From Deltaproteobacteria bacterium (GTDB lineage Bacteria; Myxococcota; UBA727; VGSZ01), in NCBI GenBank assembly GCA_020850995.1, contig JADZDP010000151.1:1-47872 (forward strand): a stretch of 47,872 bases of DNA, read 5' to 3'. Shown here in pieces: positions 16,854-25,430 of the stretch (position 1 is its first letter; the number at the start of each line of letters is the position of its first letter). The translations under genes were made by a program, and so were the position numbers. The notes below the pieces were generated by a model, which did no database searches, was not told the DNA's origin, and worked only from the letters and a program-made list of their open reading frames with translations.

Positions 16854-19106
16854 GTGAGGGCGCGGGGCCAGTGCTGCGGCTGGTTGATGTGCGGCGTGCT
16901 GCTCGCGGGCGCTGCCGCGAGCGGCGGCGCGTGGGCCCAGCGCGAGTTCGTCGAGGAGCTCGAACCCAAGAAGGGCGTTGACCTCGACGCAGTCGACCTC
17001 GACGCCCCCGATCCCGGCGCGCGCCCCAAGCCAGGCGACGGCGCGCGGCCCACCGTCGCTCCCAAGGGCGCTGCCAAGGCCACCGACCCGGCCAAGCCCG
17101 CCGACCCGCCCAAGCCCGCCGACCCGCCCAAGCCCACCGACCCGCCCAAGCCCACCGACCCGGCCAAGCCCGTCGACCCGCCCAAGCCCGCCGACCCGGC
17201 TAAGCCCGCCGACGCCACGGCTCCGCCGACCGGCGGCAACGAGCTTGGCCAGGTGCGTATCCTCGAGACCTCGTACGCGGCCTTCCTCGAGAAGTGGGAC
17301 CCGCGGGCCGCCAGCGTTCGCAAGGGCGAGGCCGCGCGCGCCCGCGCCCAGCTTGCCGAGGTGCGCGAGGCGCTCAAGGACTTCGGCGTGCAGGGCGTTC
17401 CCGGCGCCTTTCACGCACCGGGCGTGGCCACCGCCCTGGTGCGTGAGAGCACGCGCGCGCTGGCCGACGGCAACCTCGACGAGGCCACCGCGCTGGTGGA
17501 GGCCGCCGAGGCCGCCGCGGCCGACCTGCCGCTCGTGCCCGCCATGAGCGCCCGCATCTCGTGGAGCACCGGCGACGTCGGTGCCACGGTCAACGCGCTC
17601 ATCGACGCTGCAAGTCTGCACCGCCACGACCCGCTGGCGCTCTCTCAGCTCGCGGCTCGCGCGCTGATCGTGGTGTGGCTCTCGGCCTTCGCCGCCCTCG
17701 CGCTCATCGCGATCCTGTGCGGGCTGCCGGCCTTGCGTTTCGCCAGCTTCGACGTCGTGCAGCGCCTGCCGAAGGGTGCTGCCGCCGGGCAGATCTGGCT
17801 CTTGCTCGCCATGGCGGGGCTGGCGCCCCTGGTCGTCGGTGGCGGGCCGCTGGTGGGCGCCCTGTGGTTGCTGACGCTCGCCTGGCTCCATCTGCCTGGT
17901 CGCGCGCGCGGCGCTGCCTTGGTGTTGGGCGCGCTCCTCGCCACGACGCCGCTGGCGCTGGACCTTTCCTCGCGCCTCTACGTGTTCGCCGGGTCGCGCA
18001 AAGAGCTTGCGCACCGTGCCCTCTTCGACGCCGGCGCCGAGGCCGAGCGGGCGCGCCTGCGCGCCCGTCCCGCGGACTCGCTCGACCAGTGGGAGCGGGC
18101 CGCGCTCGCCTACCAGGCCAAGCGCGAGGGTCGCATCGACGAGGCCGCCGAGGGCCTGAGCGCGCTGCTCGCCAAGCACCCAGATGCCGCCTACGCGCGC
18201 GGCGAGCTCGGCGTGGTGCGCGCGCTCCAAGGGCAGTCGGAGCAGGCGGTCACCGAGCTCGCCAAGGCGGTCAGCGCCGATCCGCGCCTGGTGGCGGCGA
18301 TCTTCAACATCTCGGTGCTGCAGTTCCGCTTGGGCAACACCGACAAGGCCGAGGCGGCGGTCCGATCCCTCCCGGAGCGCGCCCGCCCGCTGGTAGAGGC
18401 GTTCCGCGTCGCCACCTTTCGAGCTCCCGACGCGGTGGTGGCGCAGAACCGCGCCTTCGTCGACATCTACCCGCCGCCGCTCGATCTCTTGCGCGACGCT
18501 TTGGAGGATGGCGAGCCCGCGCGCCCGCTCGAGGCGGCGCTGGCCCGATCGCTCGTGCTCGGCCAGGGCGGTGAGCGCGCCCTTTTGCTGTGTGCCGGCT
18601 TTCCCCTGCTGTGGTTGCTCTTGTGGGCAGCGCGCAAGCGCCTGGCGCCCGCGCAGGCATGCGTCCGTTGCGGCTCGCCGGCCAGCACGCGCGTCAACGA
18701 CAAAGACGTCCCCGGCGACACCTGCGGCCAGTGCTTCCACGCCTTCGTGTCGACGCGCTCGCGCATCGACGCGGCGGTCAAGCTGCGCAAGGAGCGCCAG
18801 ATCATCCTGCGCGGCCGCCGCCTGGCGCGCATCGTGCGCGGGTTGTCGCTGGTGTGTCCGGGTGCTGGGCACCTGGCGGTGGGCGCGGCAGCGCGCGGCG
18901 CGGTGTTCGCGTCCCTCTGGGCGCTGTGCGGGAGCACCATGGCGTTTGTGAGCGGCCTGGTCCCCATGGCGCGCCTGGCGGGACCGTGGGGGAGCACGCC
19001 GGGCGTTGTGGCGGTGGCCGTGGTGGCGGCGCTGGTCTGGCTCATCGCGCAATGGTCGGCCTGGGGCGTCGCTGCCGATCTCGCGGCGCGCGGGCGGGGG
19101 AGGTAG
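16854..19106 (+). CDS. TPR membrane protein with zinc ribbon and DPxKPx repeat linker
   Basis: A 750-aa protein with an N-terminal signal sequence (residues 1-28). A linker of seven DPxKPx hexapeptides (78-119) follows, then a helical region, several hydrophobic segments at about 265-370, a TPR-like section around 400-510, another membrane segment at about 580, a zinc ribbon with C603/C606 and C624/C627, and further hydrophobic helices up to the C-terminus. No enzymatic motif seen. It is the first gene of a run with the DUF4388, HD-phosphodiesterase and ybeY genes. GTG start; the next gene begins 2 bp after the stop. Confidence 0.75.
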   Translation: MRARGQCCGWLMCGVLLAGAAASGGAWAQREFVEELEPKKGVDLDAVDLDAPDPGARPKPGDGARPTVAPKGAAKATDPAKPADPPKPADPPKPTDPPKPTDPAKPVDPPKPADPAKPADATAPPTGGNELGQVRILETSYAAFLEKWDPRAASVRKGEAARARAQLAEVREALKDFGVQGVPGAFHAPGVATALVRESTRALADGNLDEATALVEAAEAAAADLPLVPAMSARISWSTGDVGATVNALIDAASLHRHDPLALSQLAARALIVVWLSAFAALALIAILCGLPALRFASFDVVQRLPKGAAAGQIWLLLAMAGLAPLVVGGGPLVGALWLLTLAWLHLPGRARGAALVLGALLATTPLALDLSSRLYVFAGSRKELAHRALFDAGAEAERARLRARPADSLDQWERAALAYQAKREGRIDEAAEGLSALLAKHPDAAYARGELGVVRALQGQSEQAVTELAKAVSADPRLVAAIFNISVLQFRLGNTDKAEAAVRSLPERARPLVEAFRVATFRAPDAVVAQNRAFVDIYPPPLDLLRDALEDGEPARPLEAALARSLVLGQGGERALLLCAGFPLLWLLLWAARKRLAPAQACVRCGSPASTRVNDKDVPGDTCGQCFHAFVSTRSRIDAAVKLRKERQIILRGRRLARIVRGLSLVCPGAGHLAVGAAARGAVFASLWALCGSTMAFVSGLVPMARLAGPWGSTPGVVAVAVVAALVWLIAQWSAWGVAADLAARGRGR
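17085..17210 (+). repeat. 18-bp tandem repeat, seven units
   Basis: Seven near-identical 18-bp units encode DP(A/P)KP(A/T/V). Being in frame and purely Pro/Lys/Asp/Ala-rich, it is probably a stiff periplasmic spacer after the signal peptide. Copy number may vary between strains. Confidence 0.85.
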
Positions 19107-19108
19107 CC

Positions 19109-20320
19109 ATGGCGCTGCGCGGTACCCTCGCCGACTTCGGGCTCCCCGACATCTTCCAGCTCGTCGGTCACCAGCAGAAGACCGGCGTCTTGCTCTTGAA
19201 AGACCGCGAGATCGAGGTGCGCATCTCGTTCGTCGAGGGCAACGTGGTGAAGGCCGAGCAGTCGTCGCGCGACCGCTCGGAGCTGCTCGGCAGCTTGCTG
19301 GTGCGCGGCGGCGTCATCACCGGCGCGCAGCTCGACGCGGCGCTGGCCACGCAGCAGCGCACGCTGCGACGCCTCGGCGACATCCTCATCGAGATGGGCG
19401 TGGCCGACCGCCCCACCATCAAGGAGTTCGCGCGTCTCCAGACGACCGAGACCATCTACCGGCTGTTCATGTGGCGGAAGGGCACCTACGAGTTCACCGC
19501 TGCGCCCGTCGACTACGACGAGCAGAGCTATGAGCCCATCCGCGCGGAGAACCTCCTCATGGAGGGCTTCCGCATGGTCGACGAGTGGCCCTCGGTGCGG
19601 AAGGTGGTGCCGTCGACGCGCTGCTCCTTCGTGGTGCTGGCTGACCTGCCGCCCGAACGCGGCGCCGACGGTGCGCACGACGACCTGCTCGCGGGTATGC
19701 ACGAGGCCTTCGCCGAGGAGTCCGCGGAGGTGCCGGCGCCGCCACCGCGCGACGTGGGGCCCGCCGAGCGCCGCGTCTTCCCGTTGGTGACGCCGGCGCG
19801 CACGGTGCAGGACATCATCGATCTGTCGCGGCTGGGCGAATTCGAGACCTCGAAGGCGTTGGCCGCCCTGGTGCGGCTCGGCTACCTGCGCGTGATCCTG
19901 CCGCAGGTCGAAGAGGCCAAGCCCGACGAGGAACCTCTGTCGCTGCGCCGCGCGTGGGGTGGCGTGGCGCCCGTCCTGATCCGCGTGGCGGTCTACGCCC
20001 TGGTCGCGGCGTCCATCGGCGGGCTCGTGCACTTGTCGTCGCGCATGGAGGGCGGCTTGCTCGCCGCCTCCGCGGTGGTGGTGCGCCGCGCCGCCGTGCA
20101 AGACGAGACTGGCGACGTCGCGCGCGCCCGCATCGAGCGCGCGCTCGAGGTGTTCCGCCTGGCCGAGGGCCGCTGGCCCGGCACGCTCGACGAGCTCGTC
20201 GAGCGCGGTCTTGTGCTCGAGCGAGATCTGCGCTTCCCCTACCAGCAACCGTTCCCCTATCGCCTGGTCACGGGCCCAGATGGTGCGCCCACGCCAGCGC
20301 TGGCGCTGCCGCTATGGTGA
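19109..20320 (+). CDS. DUF4388 (PATAN-like) signalling protein
   Basis: A 403-aa protein beginning MALRGTLADFGLPDIFQLVG, the hallmark of the DUF4388/PATAN domain (about residues 1-110) found in bacterial two-component and gliding-related proteins. Another helical module follows, then a winged-helix-like stretch near residue 235 (DIIDLSRLGEFETSKALAALVRLGYL). A single membrane helix at about 292-313 precedes a C-terminal extracytoplasmic part with ALEVFRLAEGRWPGTLDELV, reminiscent of type II pseudopilin C-termini. It has an excellent GGGAGG site with a 6-base spacer, starts 2 bp after the TPR gene and is clearly in its operon. Role unknown. Confidence 0.85.
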   Translation: MALRGTLADFGLPDIFQLVGHQQKTGVLLLKDREIEVRISFVEGNVVKAEQSSRDRSELLGSLLVRGGVITGAQLDAALATQQRTLRRLGDILIEMGVADRPTIKEFARLQTTETIYRLFMWRKGTYEFTAAPVDYDEQSYEPIRAENLLMEGFRMVDEWPSVRKVVPSTRCSFVVLADLPPERGADGAHDDLLAGMHEAFAEESAEVPAPPPRDVGPAERRVFPLVTPARTVQDIIDLSRLGEFETSKALAALVRLGYLRVILPQVEEAKPDEEPLSLRRAWGGVAPVLIRVAVYALVAASIGGLVHLSSRMEGGLLAASAVVVRRAAVQDETGDVARARIERALEVFRLAEGRWPGTLDELVERGLVLERDLRFPYQQPFPYRLVTGPDGAPTPALALPLW

Positions 20321-20342
20321 GCGCGCGCGACCGAGGCGTCGA

Positions 20343-22703
20343 GTGAGCGAGCGCTCGCGTCTGCGCGCGTTGTCGGCGCCCCGGGACGACGACGACGATC
20401 GCAGCGTGCCACCGACGCAGCCGGGCGAGGTGAGCCGGCGGCGGCGCGTGCGACCGCAAGAGGACCTCGGGCCGGGATCGCGCGTGGCGCGCGCCGCGAT
20501 CTTGCTCGCGCTGGCCACCGCGGCGGCGTTCATGTTGGCACCGCGCCTGGTGCGTGCCGACTTGCCGACGGACCAATCGCTCGTGGGCACGCCCGCGCGC
20601 GCCTTCGTCAAGGCTGACCGCGACTACGTGCTCATCGACACACAGAGCACCGAGGAGCTGCGCGCCGCGGCGGCCTCCAAGAGTCGCTCGGTGTGGGACC
20701 TCGATACTGCGCACGCGCTGCAAGACGCGCAGGTGCTGCACAAGGGGCTCGTGCGCTTGGCGGTCGCGCTCGAACCGCTGCGCGCGGCGGGCGGTGCCAG
20801 CGCCGACCACGCCGCGCCGCCGGTGGCGCACCAAGCGGGGGACCCCGTGCGCGCGGTGCTCGCCGGCGAGCTCGCGCTCGTGGGGCTCGAGGCCCCTCGC
20901 GACGACGTGTGGCGTGCGCTCACGCGCGCCATCTGGGTGGCCCCCGCGGTGGTCGACCGCTTCCACGCGCGCCTGCAAGAGGCGCTGGCCGCTCCCGTGG
21001 TCGCCGACCAGGGGTCGTTGGCCCGCGACGCACTCCGCGGCGTGGTGGTGCGCGCCGTGCCCGAGCGCACCGGCGGCGAGCAAGCGCGCGATACGCAGGG
21101 TATCCAGGACGTCGCCGGCGCGCGCGCCGCGGTGGCGACGGCGGTGCAGCAGGACGTGCTGGAGCTGGCCGGCGACGCCCCCGCAGAGGCGGCCCTCATC
21201 GGGGAGCTCGCGGGCACCCTGGTGCGCCCCACCCTCTCGTTCAACGCCGCGGAGAGCGATCGACGACGACGCTCCGATGCCGAGGCGGTGCCGCCCGTGG
21301 TGGTGCGCGCGCGACGCGGCGAGCTCGTGCTGCGGCCCGGCGAGATCATCACGCCGCGCCATCGCCTCCTGGTGCAAGCGATGGCGGTGCAACAGGCCGA
21401 CAACCTGCGCACGGGCGCGCTCTTCGGCACTGGCGCCTTCGTCGCGCTCGTGTGCCTGGTGGTCTATCTCTTTGGCGCGCTGCGCGTGTTCCGCCGCACC
21501 TTGCGCCCGCGCGACCTGGCGTTCCTGGCGGTGCTCTTGTTGGTGGAGCTCTTCGGCATCGTGCTCGCCGATGCGCTGACGCCACTGGCGCAGGCGACCG
21601 TGCCCGGGTTGTCGACGTCCGCCATCTTCTTGGCCGTGCCCGTTGCGCTTGGCGCCATGACCGTGCGCCTCACCTTGCCGCCCGACGTCTCGCTCTTGTT
21701 CGCGCTGGTGGTGGCGCTGGTGGGCGGCGTGGTGGTCGAGCCCGGCATCCACTTCTCGGTGGTGGCGGTGGCCACCTCGCTCACCGGCGCCGCCGGTGTG
21801 TCGCGCACCGAGCGGCGCGGCTCCCTGGTGCTCGCGGGTGTGGGCGCAGGCCTGGTGGGCGCGCTCGCCGCCGTGGCGCTGGAGCTGTTTCGCGGCGCAG
21901 GCGCAGGCCGCGACTTGCTGTGGTTGGCGGTGGCGGCCGTGATCGGCGGCGCGCTGTCGGGCGCGCTCTTGCTCGTGGTGGTGCCGCTCGTGGAGCTGGC
22001 GTTTGGCTACGTCACCGAGCAGCGCCTCTATCGCCTCGCCGACCTCAACCGCCCGCTGCTCAAGGACCTGGTGGTGCACGCGCCTGGCACTTGGCACCAC
22101 AGCGTGCGCGCGGCCGAGCTGGCCGAGGCCGCGGCGCGCGCCGTGGGCGCGAGCCCGCTGTTGGCGCGCACCATGGCCCTCTATCACGACGTCGGAAAAA
22201 TCAAGCAGCCGCAGATGTTCTCGGAGAACCAGAAGGGCGACAACCCGCACGACCGCATGGCTCCCGAGGAGAGCGCGCGCGTGTTGCGCGCCCACGTGGC
22301 CGACGGCATCAAGCTGGCCCAGGAGGCGGGGCTGCCGCGGGCCGTCATCACCGGCATCGAGGAGCACCACGCCGACAACCTGATGGAGAGCTTCGCCGCC
22401 AAGGCGCGCTCCGCCGTGGAGGAGGTGGGCGCGTTCGACGAGCAACCCTTCCGCTACCTTGGGCGTCCTCCGCGCAGCAAGGAGGCGGCCTTGCTCATGC
22501 TCGCCGATCAGATCGAGGGGGCGTCGCGCAGCTTGAACGATCCCACGCCGGCGCGCTTGCGCAGCCTGGTGGACATGCTGTTCGCCCGCGCCGTCGACGA
22601 CGACACGCTGGGCGCCTGCGACCTGTCGCTGCGCGACCTCACCGTGGCGCGCGAGGCGCTGACGCGCGCGCTCCTGCGGCTGCACCGACAGGAGCACGAG
22701 TGA
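20343..22703 (+). CDS. pgpH: PgpH/YqfF-type HD phosphodiesterase (7TM-HD)
   Basis: A 786-aa membrane protein matching the 7TM-HD family: one N-terminal membrane helix (about 50-75), a large extracytoplasmic domain, a seven-helix membrane block (about 365-555) and a cytoplasmic HD domain. Metal ligands are visible in WHHSVRAAELAE (H585/H586), LYHDVGKIKQP (H615-D616) and EEHHADN. In Listeria and other bacteria PgpH hydrolyses cyclic di-AMP, so this is the likely reaction, though I see no diadenylate cyclase here. GTG start with GAGG 6 bases upstream. The stop overlaps the ybeY start by 4 bp, the same order as in Firmicutes yqfF-ybeY. Confidence 0.92.
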   Translation: MSERSRLRALSAPRDDDDDRSVPPTQPGEVSRRRRVRPQEDLGPGSRVARAAILLALATAAAFMLAPRLVRADLPTDQSLVGTPARAFVKADRDYVLIDTQSTEELRAAAASKSRSVWDLDTAHALQDAQVLHKGLVRLAVALEPLRAAGGASADHAAPPVAHQAGDPVRAVLAGELALVGLEAPRDDVWRALTRAIWVAPAVVDRFHARLQEALAAPVVADQGSLARDALRGVVVRAVPERTGGEQARDTQGIQDVAGARAAVATAVQQDVLELAGDAPAEAALIGELAGTLVRPTLSFNAAESDRRRRSDAEAVPPVVVRARRGELVLRPGEIITPRHRLLVQAMAVQQADNLRTGALFGTGAFVALVCLVVYLFGALRVFRRTLRPRDLAFLAVLLLVELFGIVLADALTPLAQATVPGLSTSAIFLAVPVALGAMTVRLTLPPDVSLLFALVVALVGGVVVEPGIHFSVVAVATSLTGAAGVSRTERRGSLVLAGVGAGLVGALAAVALELFRGAGAGRDLLWLAVAAVIGGALSGALLLVVVPLVELAFGYVTEQRLYRLADLNRPLLKDLVVHAPGTWHHSVRAAELAEAAARAVGASPLLARTMALYHDVGKIKQPQMFSENQKGDNPHDRMAPEESARVLRAHVADGIKLAQEAGLPRAVITGIEEHHADNLMESFAAKARSAVEEVGAFDEQPFRYLGRPPRSKEAALLMLADQIEGASRSLNDPTPARLRSLVDMLFARAVDDDTLGACDLSLRDLTVAREALTRALLRLHRQEHE

Positions 22704-23185
22704 CGGCGGAGCGCAGGGGCCGCCTGGTGGTTTCGGGGCGGCGCCTGCTGCGCGCCGATCAGCGTGCCACCCTGCGCGCCGCGCGCCGCCTGTTCCGGGC
22801 CGCGGCCACCGGCGAGCTCGACGTAGGCTTGGTGTTCGTGCACGACCTCGAGATGCGCGCGCTCAACCGCGCCTGGCGCGCCCAGGACCGGCCTACCGAC
22901 GTGCTCAGCTTCGCGGCCCACGAGGGCGAGCCGGTGGCGGGCGCCGAGCAGCTCCTTGGCGACGTGGTGATCTCCGTCGACACCGCCCGCCGGCAGGCGC
23001 GCGCGCTCGGCCACGGGCTCGACGAGGAGGTCGCTGCGCTCTTGGCGCACGGTATCGCGCATCTCTGCGGCCTCGATCACGAACGTGGCACCGAGGCCGC
23101 CGACATCCAGCGCGCGTGCGAGATGACCCTCTTGGCAGCTGCGCGCCTCTCCCCAGCGTTGGCGCTCAGCGGCCGCGCGCCCTGA
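22700..23185 (+). CDS. ybeY: Endoribonuclease YbeY (16S rRNA maturation)
   Basis: A 161-aa metal-dependent endoribonuclease acting in 16S rRNA 3'-end maturation and ribosome quality control. The zinc site H117-xxx-H121-xxxxx-H127 (HGIAHLCGLDH) and the upstream RPTDVLSF and LLGDVVIS segments are typical. The GTG start is coupled to the pgpH stop (GTGA). Its last 20 bp overlap the end of the convergent PEGA-domain gene. Confidence 0.95.
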   Translation: MTAERRGRLVVSGRRLLRADQRATLRAARRLFRAAATGELDVGLVFVHDLEMRALNRAWRAQDRPTDVLSFAAHEGEPVAGAEQLLGDVVISVDTARRQARALGHGLDEEVAALLAHGIAHLCGLDHERGTEAADIQRACEMTLLAAARLSPALALSGRAP

Positions 23186-24155
23186 GGTTCGGCCGCACCT
23201 TGGCGGCGACGCGCCCGTCGAGGCTGACGGTGCCCTTCCAGGGGGCGAAGCCGTCGGCGTGGATGCGCACGGCGTGCTTGGCGTAGCGATCGAGCTCGCG
23301 CACACGTAGCGAGGGGCCGCGGCCGCGCTCGACGCCGTTGACGAACACGACGGCGCCCGCGGGGACATCGACGATCAACATGCCATCGGCGGGCTCGGCC
23401 TCGAGGGTCTCGGCGCCGCTCCCCGTGGCGCTCGAACCGAGGATGTTGCGCGCGGTGCGCGCGCGCGGCTCCGGCGGCGGCGGCACCTCGCTCGATGGCG
23501 GTGCGGTGGTGTCGGAGGTGGCGGCGGCGGCGAGCACCGTTGGCGCGCGCGGCGGCGGGGCCGGTGGCGGCAGGACCGCGGGATCCGACGGCGCCGTGCG
23601 CTCGTCGTCGAAGTCGACCACGTGCCGCGCCAGCTCCTCGGGGCTCGGCCGCCGCTGGCCGGCCGCGTCGGGCGACATGAAGATGCGCGTGATGCGCGGC
23701 GCCGTTGGGCTCGGGCCCGAGGGATGCGCCGCGGTGACCTCCTCGCGTCCTGGCAAGGGGCGGGGCGCTTTTGGCAAGGCCATCGCCGCCGCCGACGCTG
23801 GCAGCGGCAGCGGTGGGGGTAGCGGTGGGGGTAGCGGTGGGGGCAGTGGCGCGGCGGGCGCCGCGACGCCGGCCTTCCGCGGCACCGCCATGGTGCGCGA
23901 GTCCTCATTGGCCGAGCGCGCCGACGCAGGCCGGGCGAGGAACTCGGTGTTCTCCTCGTCGGAGCTATCGCTGCCGTGCAGCGGCTCCATCTCCGACGAG
24001 GACGGATCCGCGGAGATGTGCGCCTTCCTCGTGGGCGCGGTCGGCGAGGCGAGCACGTCCTTCTTGCGCGCGGCGTGCACCTTGCTCGAGGCCTCGCGCA
24101 TGTCGATGGCGGTGGCCTCTTCTTCGCCGGAGTGCTGCCGCCGCTTCGACGCCAT
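23166..24155 (-). CDS. PEGA-domain protein, Pro-rich
   Basis: A 329-aa protein with no signal peptide. The N-terminal two thirds are low complexity: acidic/Ser-rich, then polyproline runs (about residues 103-116) and Ala/Pro-rich stretches. The C-terminal 70 residues look like a PEGA domain (GMLIVDVPAGAVVFVNGVERG ... VRIHADGFAPWKGTV), a beta-sandwich often placed at the end of myxobacterial kinases or surface proteins. Function unknown. Its 3' end overlaps ybeY tail to tail by 20 bp. Confidence 0.8.
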   Translation of the reverse strand: MASKRRQHSGEEEATAIDMREASSKVHAARKKDVLASPTAPTRKAHISADPSSSEMEPLHGSDSSDEENTEFLARPASARSANEDSRTMAVPRKAGVAAPAAPLPPPLPPPLPPPLPLPASAAAMALPKAPRPLPGREEVTAAHPSGPSPTAPRITRIFMSPDAAGQRRPSPEELARHVVDFDDERTAPSDPAVLPPPAPPPRAPTVLAAAATSDTTAPPSSEVPPPPEPRARTARNILGSSATGSGAETLEAEPADGMLIVDVPAGAVVFVNGVERGRGPSLRVRELDRYAKHAVRIHADGFAPWKGTVSLDGRVAAKVRPNLRARGR

Positions 24156-24249
24156 GGCCTGTTCTTAGCACGGATCAACCAGCAGGCCGGCGAGGGTATC
24201 GGCTCGGGACAGCTCGCCTCGGTGGCCCAGGGCGCGCTATGGGGCAGGG

Positions 24250-24801
24250 GTGCGTTACGCGCCCTTGTTCTGCGAGGAGAACGTCTGGCAGCTCGCACGC
24301 GAGCGAGCGAGCTTGCCGGGCGAGCGTTGCGCGATGTTCGTGCTTGGCGAGGACCCGGTGCGACCGTCGGTCGCAGTGTGGCAGCAGCGGGCGGCTGCGG
24401 GCGCGCCCTTCGTGGTGTGGGACTACCACGTGGTGCTGCTGGAGCGGTCGACGACCGGCGCGCTTTGGCGGGTGTGGGACCACGACAGCACGCTCGGCAT
24501 GCCCGTCGACGCGAGCGCCTGGATCGCCGGCAGCTTCGAGCGCGAGCTCCCCGGGTTGGTGCCACGCTTCCGCGTGGTGGACGCCCACGAGCTCCTCCGC
24601 GTGTTTTCGTCGGACCGCCGGCACATGCGCACCGCCGACGGCGGTGAGCGCGTACCCTTTCCGCCCTGGCCGCCCATCCTCGACGCGCAGGGCCGGCACC
24701 TCCTGCCCCGCTTCATCGACGCCCGCGATCCCTTTGTCGGCGAGCTGTGCGACCTTGCCGGCCTGCGGGCCCGCTTCGCCGCGCACCCGGGAGCACCATG
24801 A
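24250..24801 (+). CDS. NTAQ1-like protein N-terminal glutamine amidohydrolase
   Basis: A 183-aa protein strongly resembling eukaryotic NTAQ1, which deamidates N-terminal Gln to Glu in the Arg/N-degron pathway. The papain-like triad is recognisable: Cys8 in FCEENVW, His60 in WDYHVVLLE and Asp77 (or Asp79) in VWDHDSTLGMP. The family's FSSDRRHM and PPWPPI signatures follow. GTG start. Its stop overlaps the Nudix start by 4 bp (ATGA). In bacteria the resulting N-terminal Glu could be recognised by Leu/Arg transferases and ClpS, but no such gene is in view. It leads the run containing the PARP locus; whether it belongs functionally is unknown. Confidence 0.88.
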   Translation: MRYAPLFCEENVWQLARERASLPGERCAMFVLGEDPVRPSVAVWQQRAAAGAPFVVWDYHVVLLERSTTGALWRVWDHDSTLGMPVDASAWIAGSFERELPGLVPRFRVVDAHELLRVFSSDRRHMRTADGGERVPFPPWPPILDAQGRHLLPRFIDARDPFVGELCDLAGLRARFAAHPGAP

Positions 24802-25313
24802 GAAAGCACATCTTTCGCGGGCGCGTCATCGACGTCGGCACCGAGGAGGTCACGCTGCCCTCGGGGGTGACGGTCACGCTCGACGTCATTCGCCACCCGG
24901 GCGCGGCGCTGGTGGTGCCCCTCGACGGCGATCGGGTGACGCTCATCCGGCAATACCGCCACTGCGCGGGCGGCTACCTTTGGGAGTGTCCCGCCGGCAC
25001 CCTGGAGCCGGGCGAGGAGCCGCTCACCTGTGCGCGCCGCGAGCTCGCCGAAGAGGCCGGTCTGCAGGCGATGACCTTTCACCACGCGGGCTTCGTCTTC
25101 AACGCGCCCGGCTACGCCGATGAGCGCATCCACATCTTCGTCGCCACGGGATTGTCACCTCGGACGGCCGCCCGTGATCACGACGAGGTCATCAACGAGG
25201 TGCGCGCCTTCACCTTCGACGACTGCGAGGCCATGGTGGCGCGAAACGAGATCACCGACGCCAAGACCGTCGCCGCGCTGTTTCACGCGCGGCGCTTCGT
25301 CGTTCGCGAGTGA
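24798..25313 (+). CDS. Nudix hydrolase, probable ADP-ribose pyrophosphatase
   Basis: A 171-aa protein with a perfect Nudix box from G67 to L89 (G-x5-E-x7-REL-x-EE-x-GL). The layout, with QYRH before the box and ERIHIFVATGL after it, is typical of NudF/ADPRase-type enzymes that split ADP-ribose into AMP and ribose-5-phosphate. Start coupled to the NTAQ1-like gene. A WGR-PARP gene begins 117 bp downstream, so the natural role would be clearing ADP-ribose released by the macro and ARH erasers (inference). Other nucleoside diphosphate sugars are possible substrates. Confidence 0.88.
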   Translation: MRKHIFRGRVIDVGTEEVTLPSGVTVTLDVIRHPGAALVVPLDGDRVTLIRQYRHCAGGYLWECPAGTLEPGEEPLTCARRELAEEAGLQAMTFHHAGFVFNAPGYADERIHIFVATGLSPRTAARDHDEVINEVRAFTFDDCEAMVARNEITDAKTVAALFHARRFVVRE

Positions 25314-25368
25314 GCTCGGGCGGCGCCCATCGACCGTGAGGTTCGACACACTTGCGCCGCCGCGCGCA

Positions 25369-25398
25369 TTGCCCCGGATCGGCACCCGGGCGTAGGGT
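25369..25398 (+). promoter_or_regulatory. Weak promoter candidate and inverted repeat before the PARP gene
   Basis: TTGCCC (25369-25374), 18 bp, TAGGGT (25393-25398). The -10 lies in an inverted repeat, gcaccc (25382-25387) with gggtgc (25395-25400), that could be an operator. The match is weak in such GC-rich DNA. The gap between the Nudix and PARP genes is the largest coding gap in the run apart from the retron ncRNA, so a promoter here is plausible. Confidence 0.22.
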
Positions 25399-25430
25399 GC
25401 GGCGCCCCGACCCGGGCGAGGGAGGACGCC

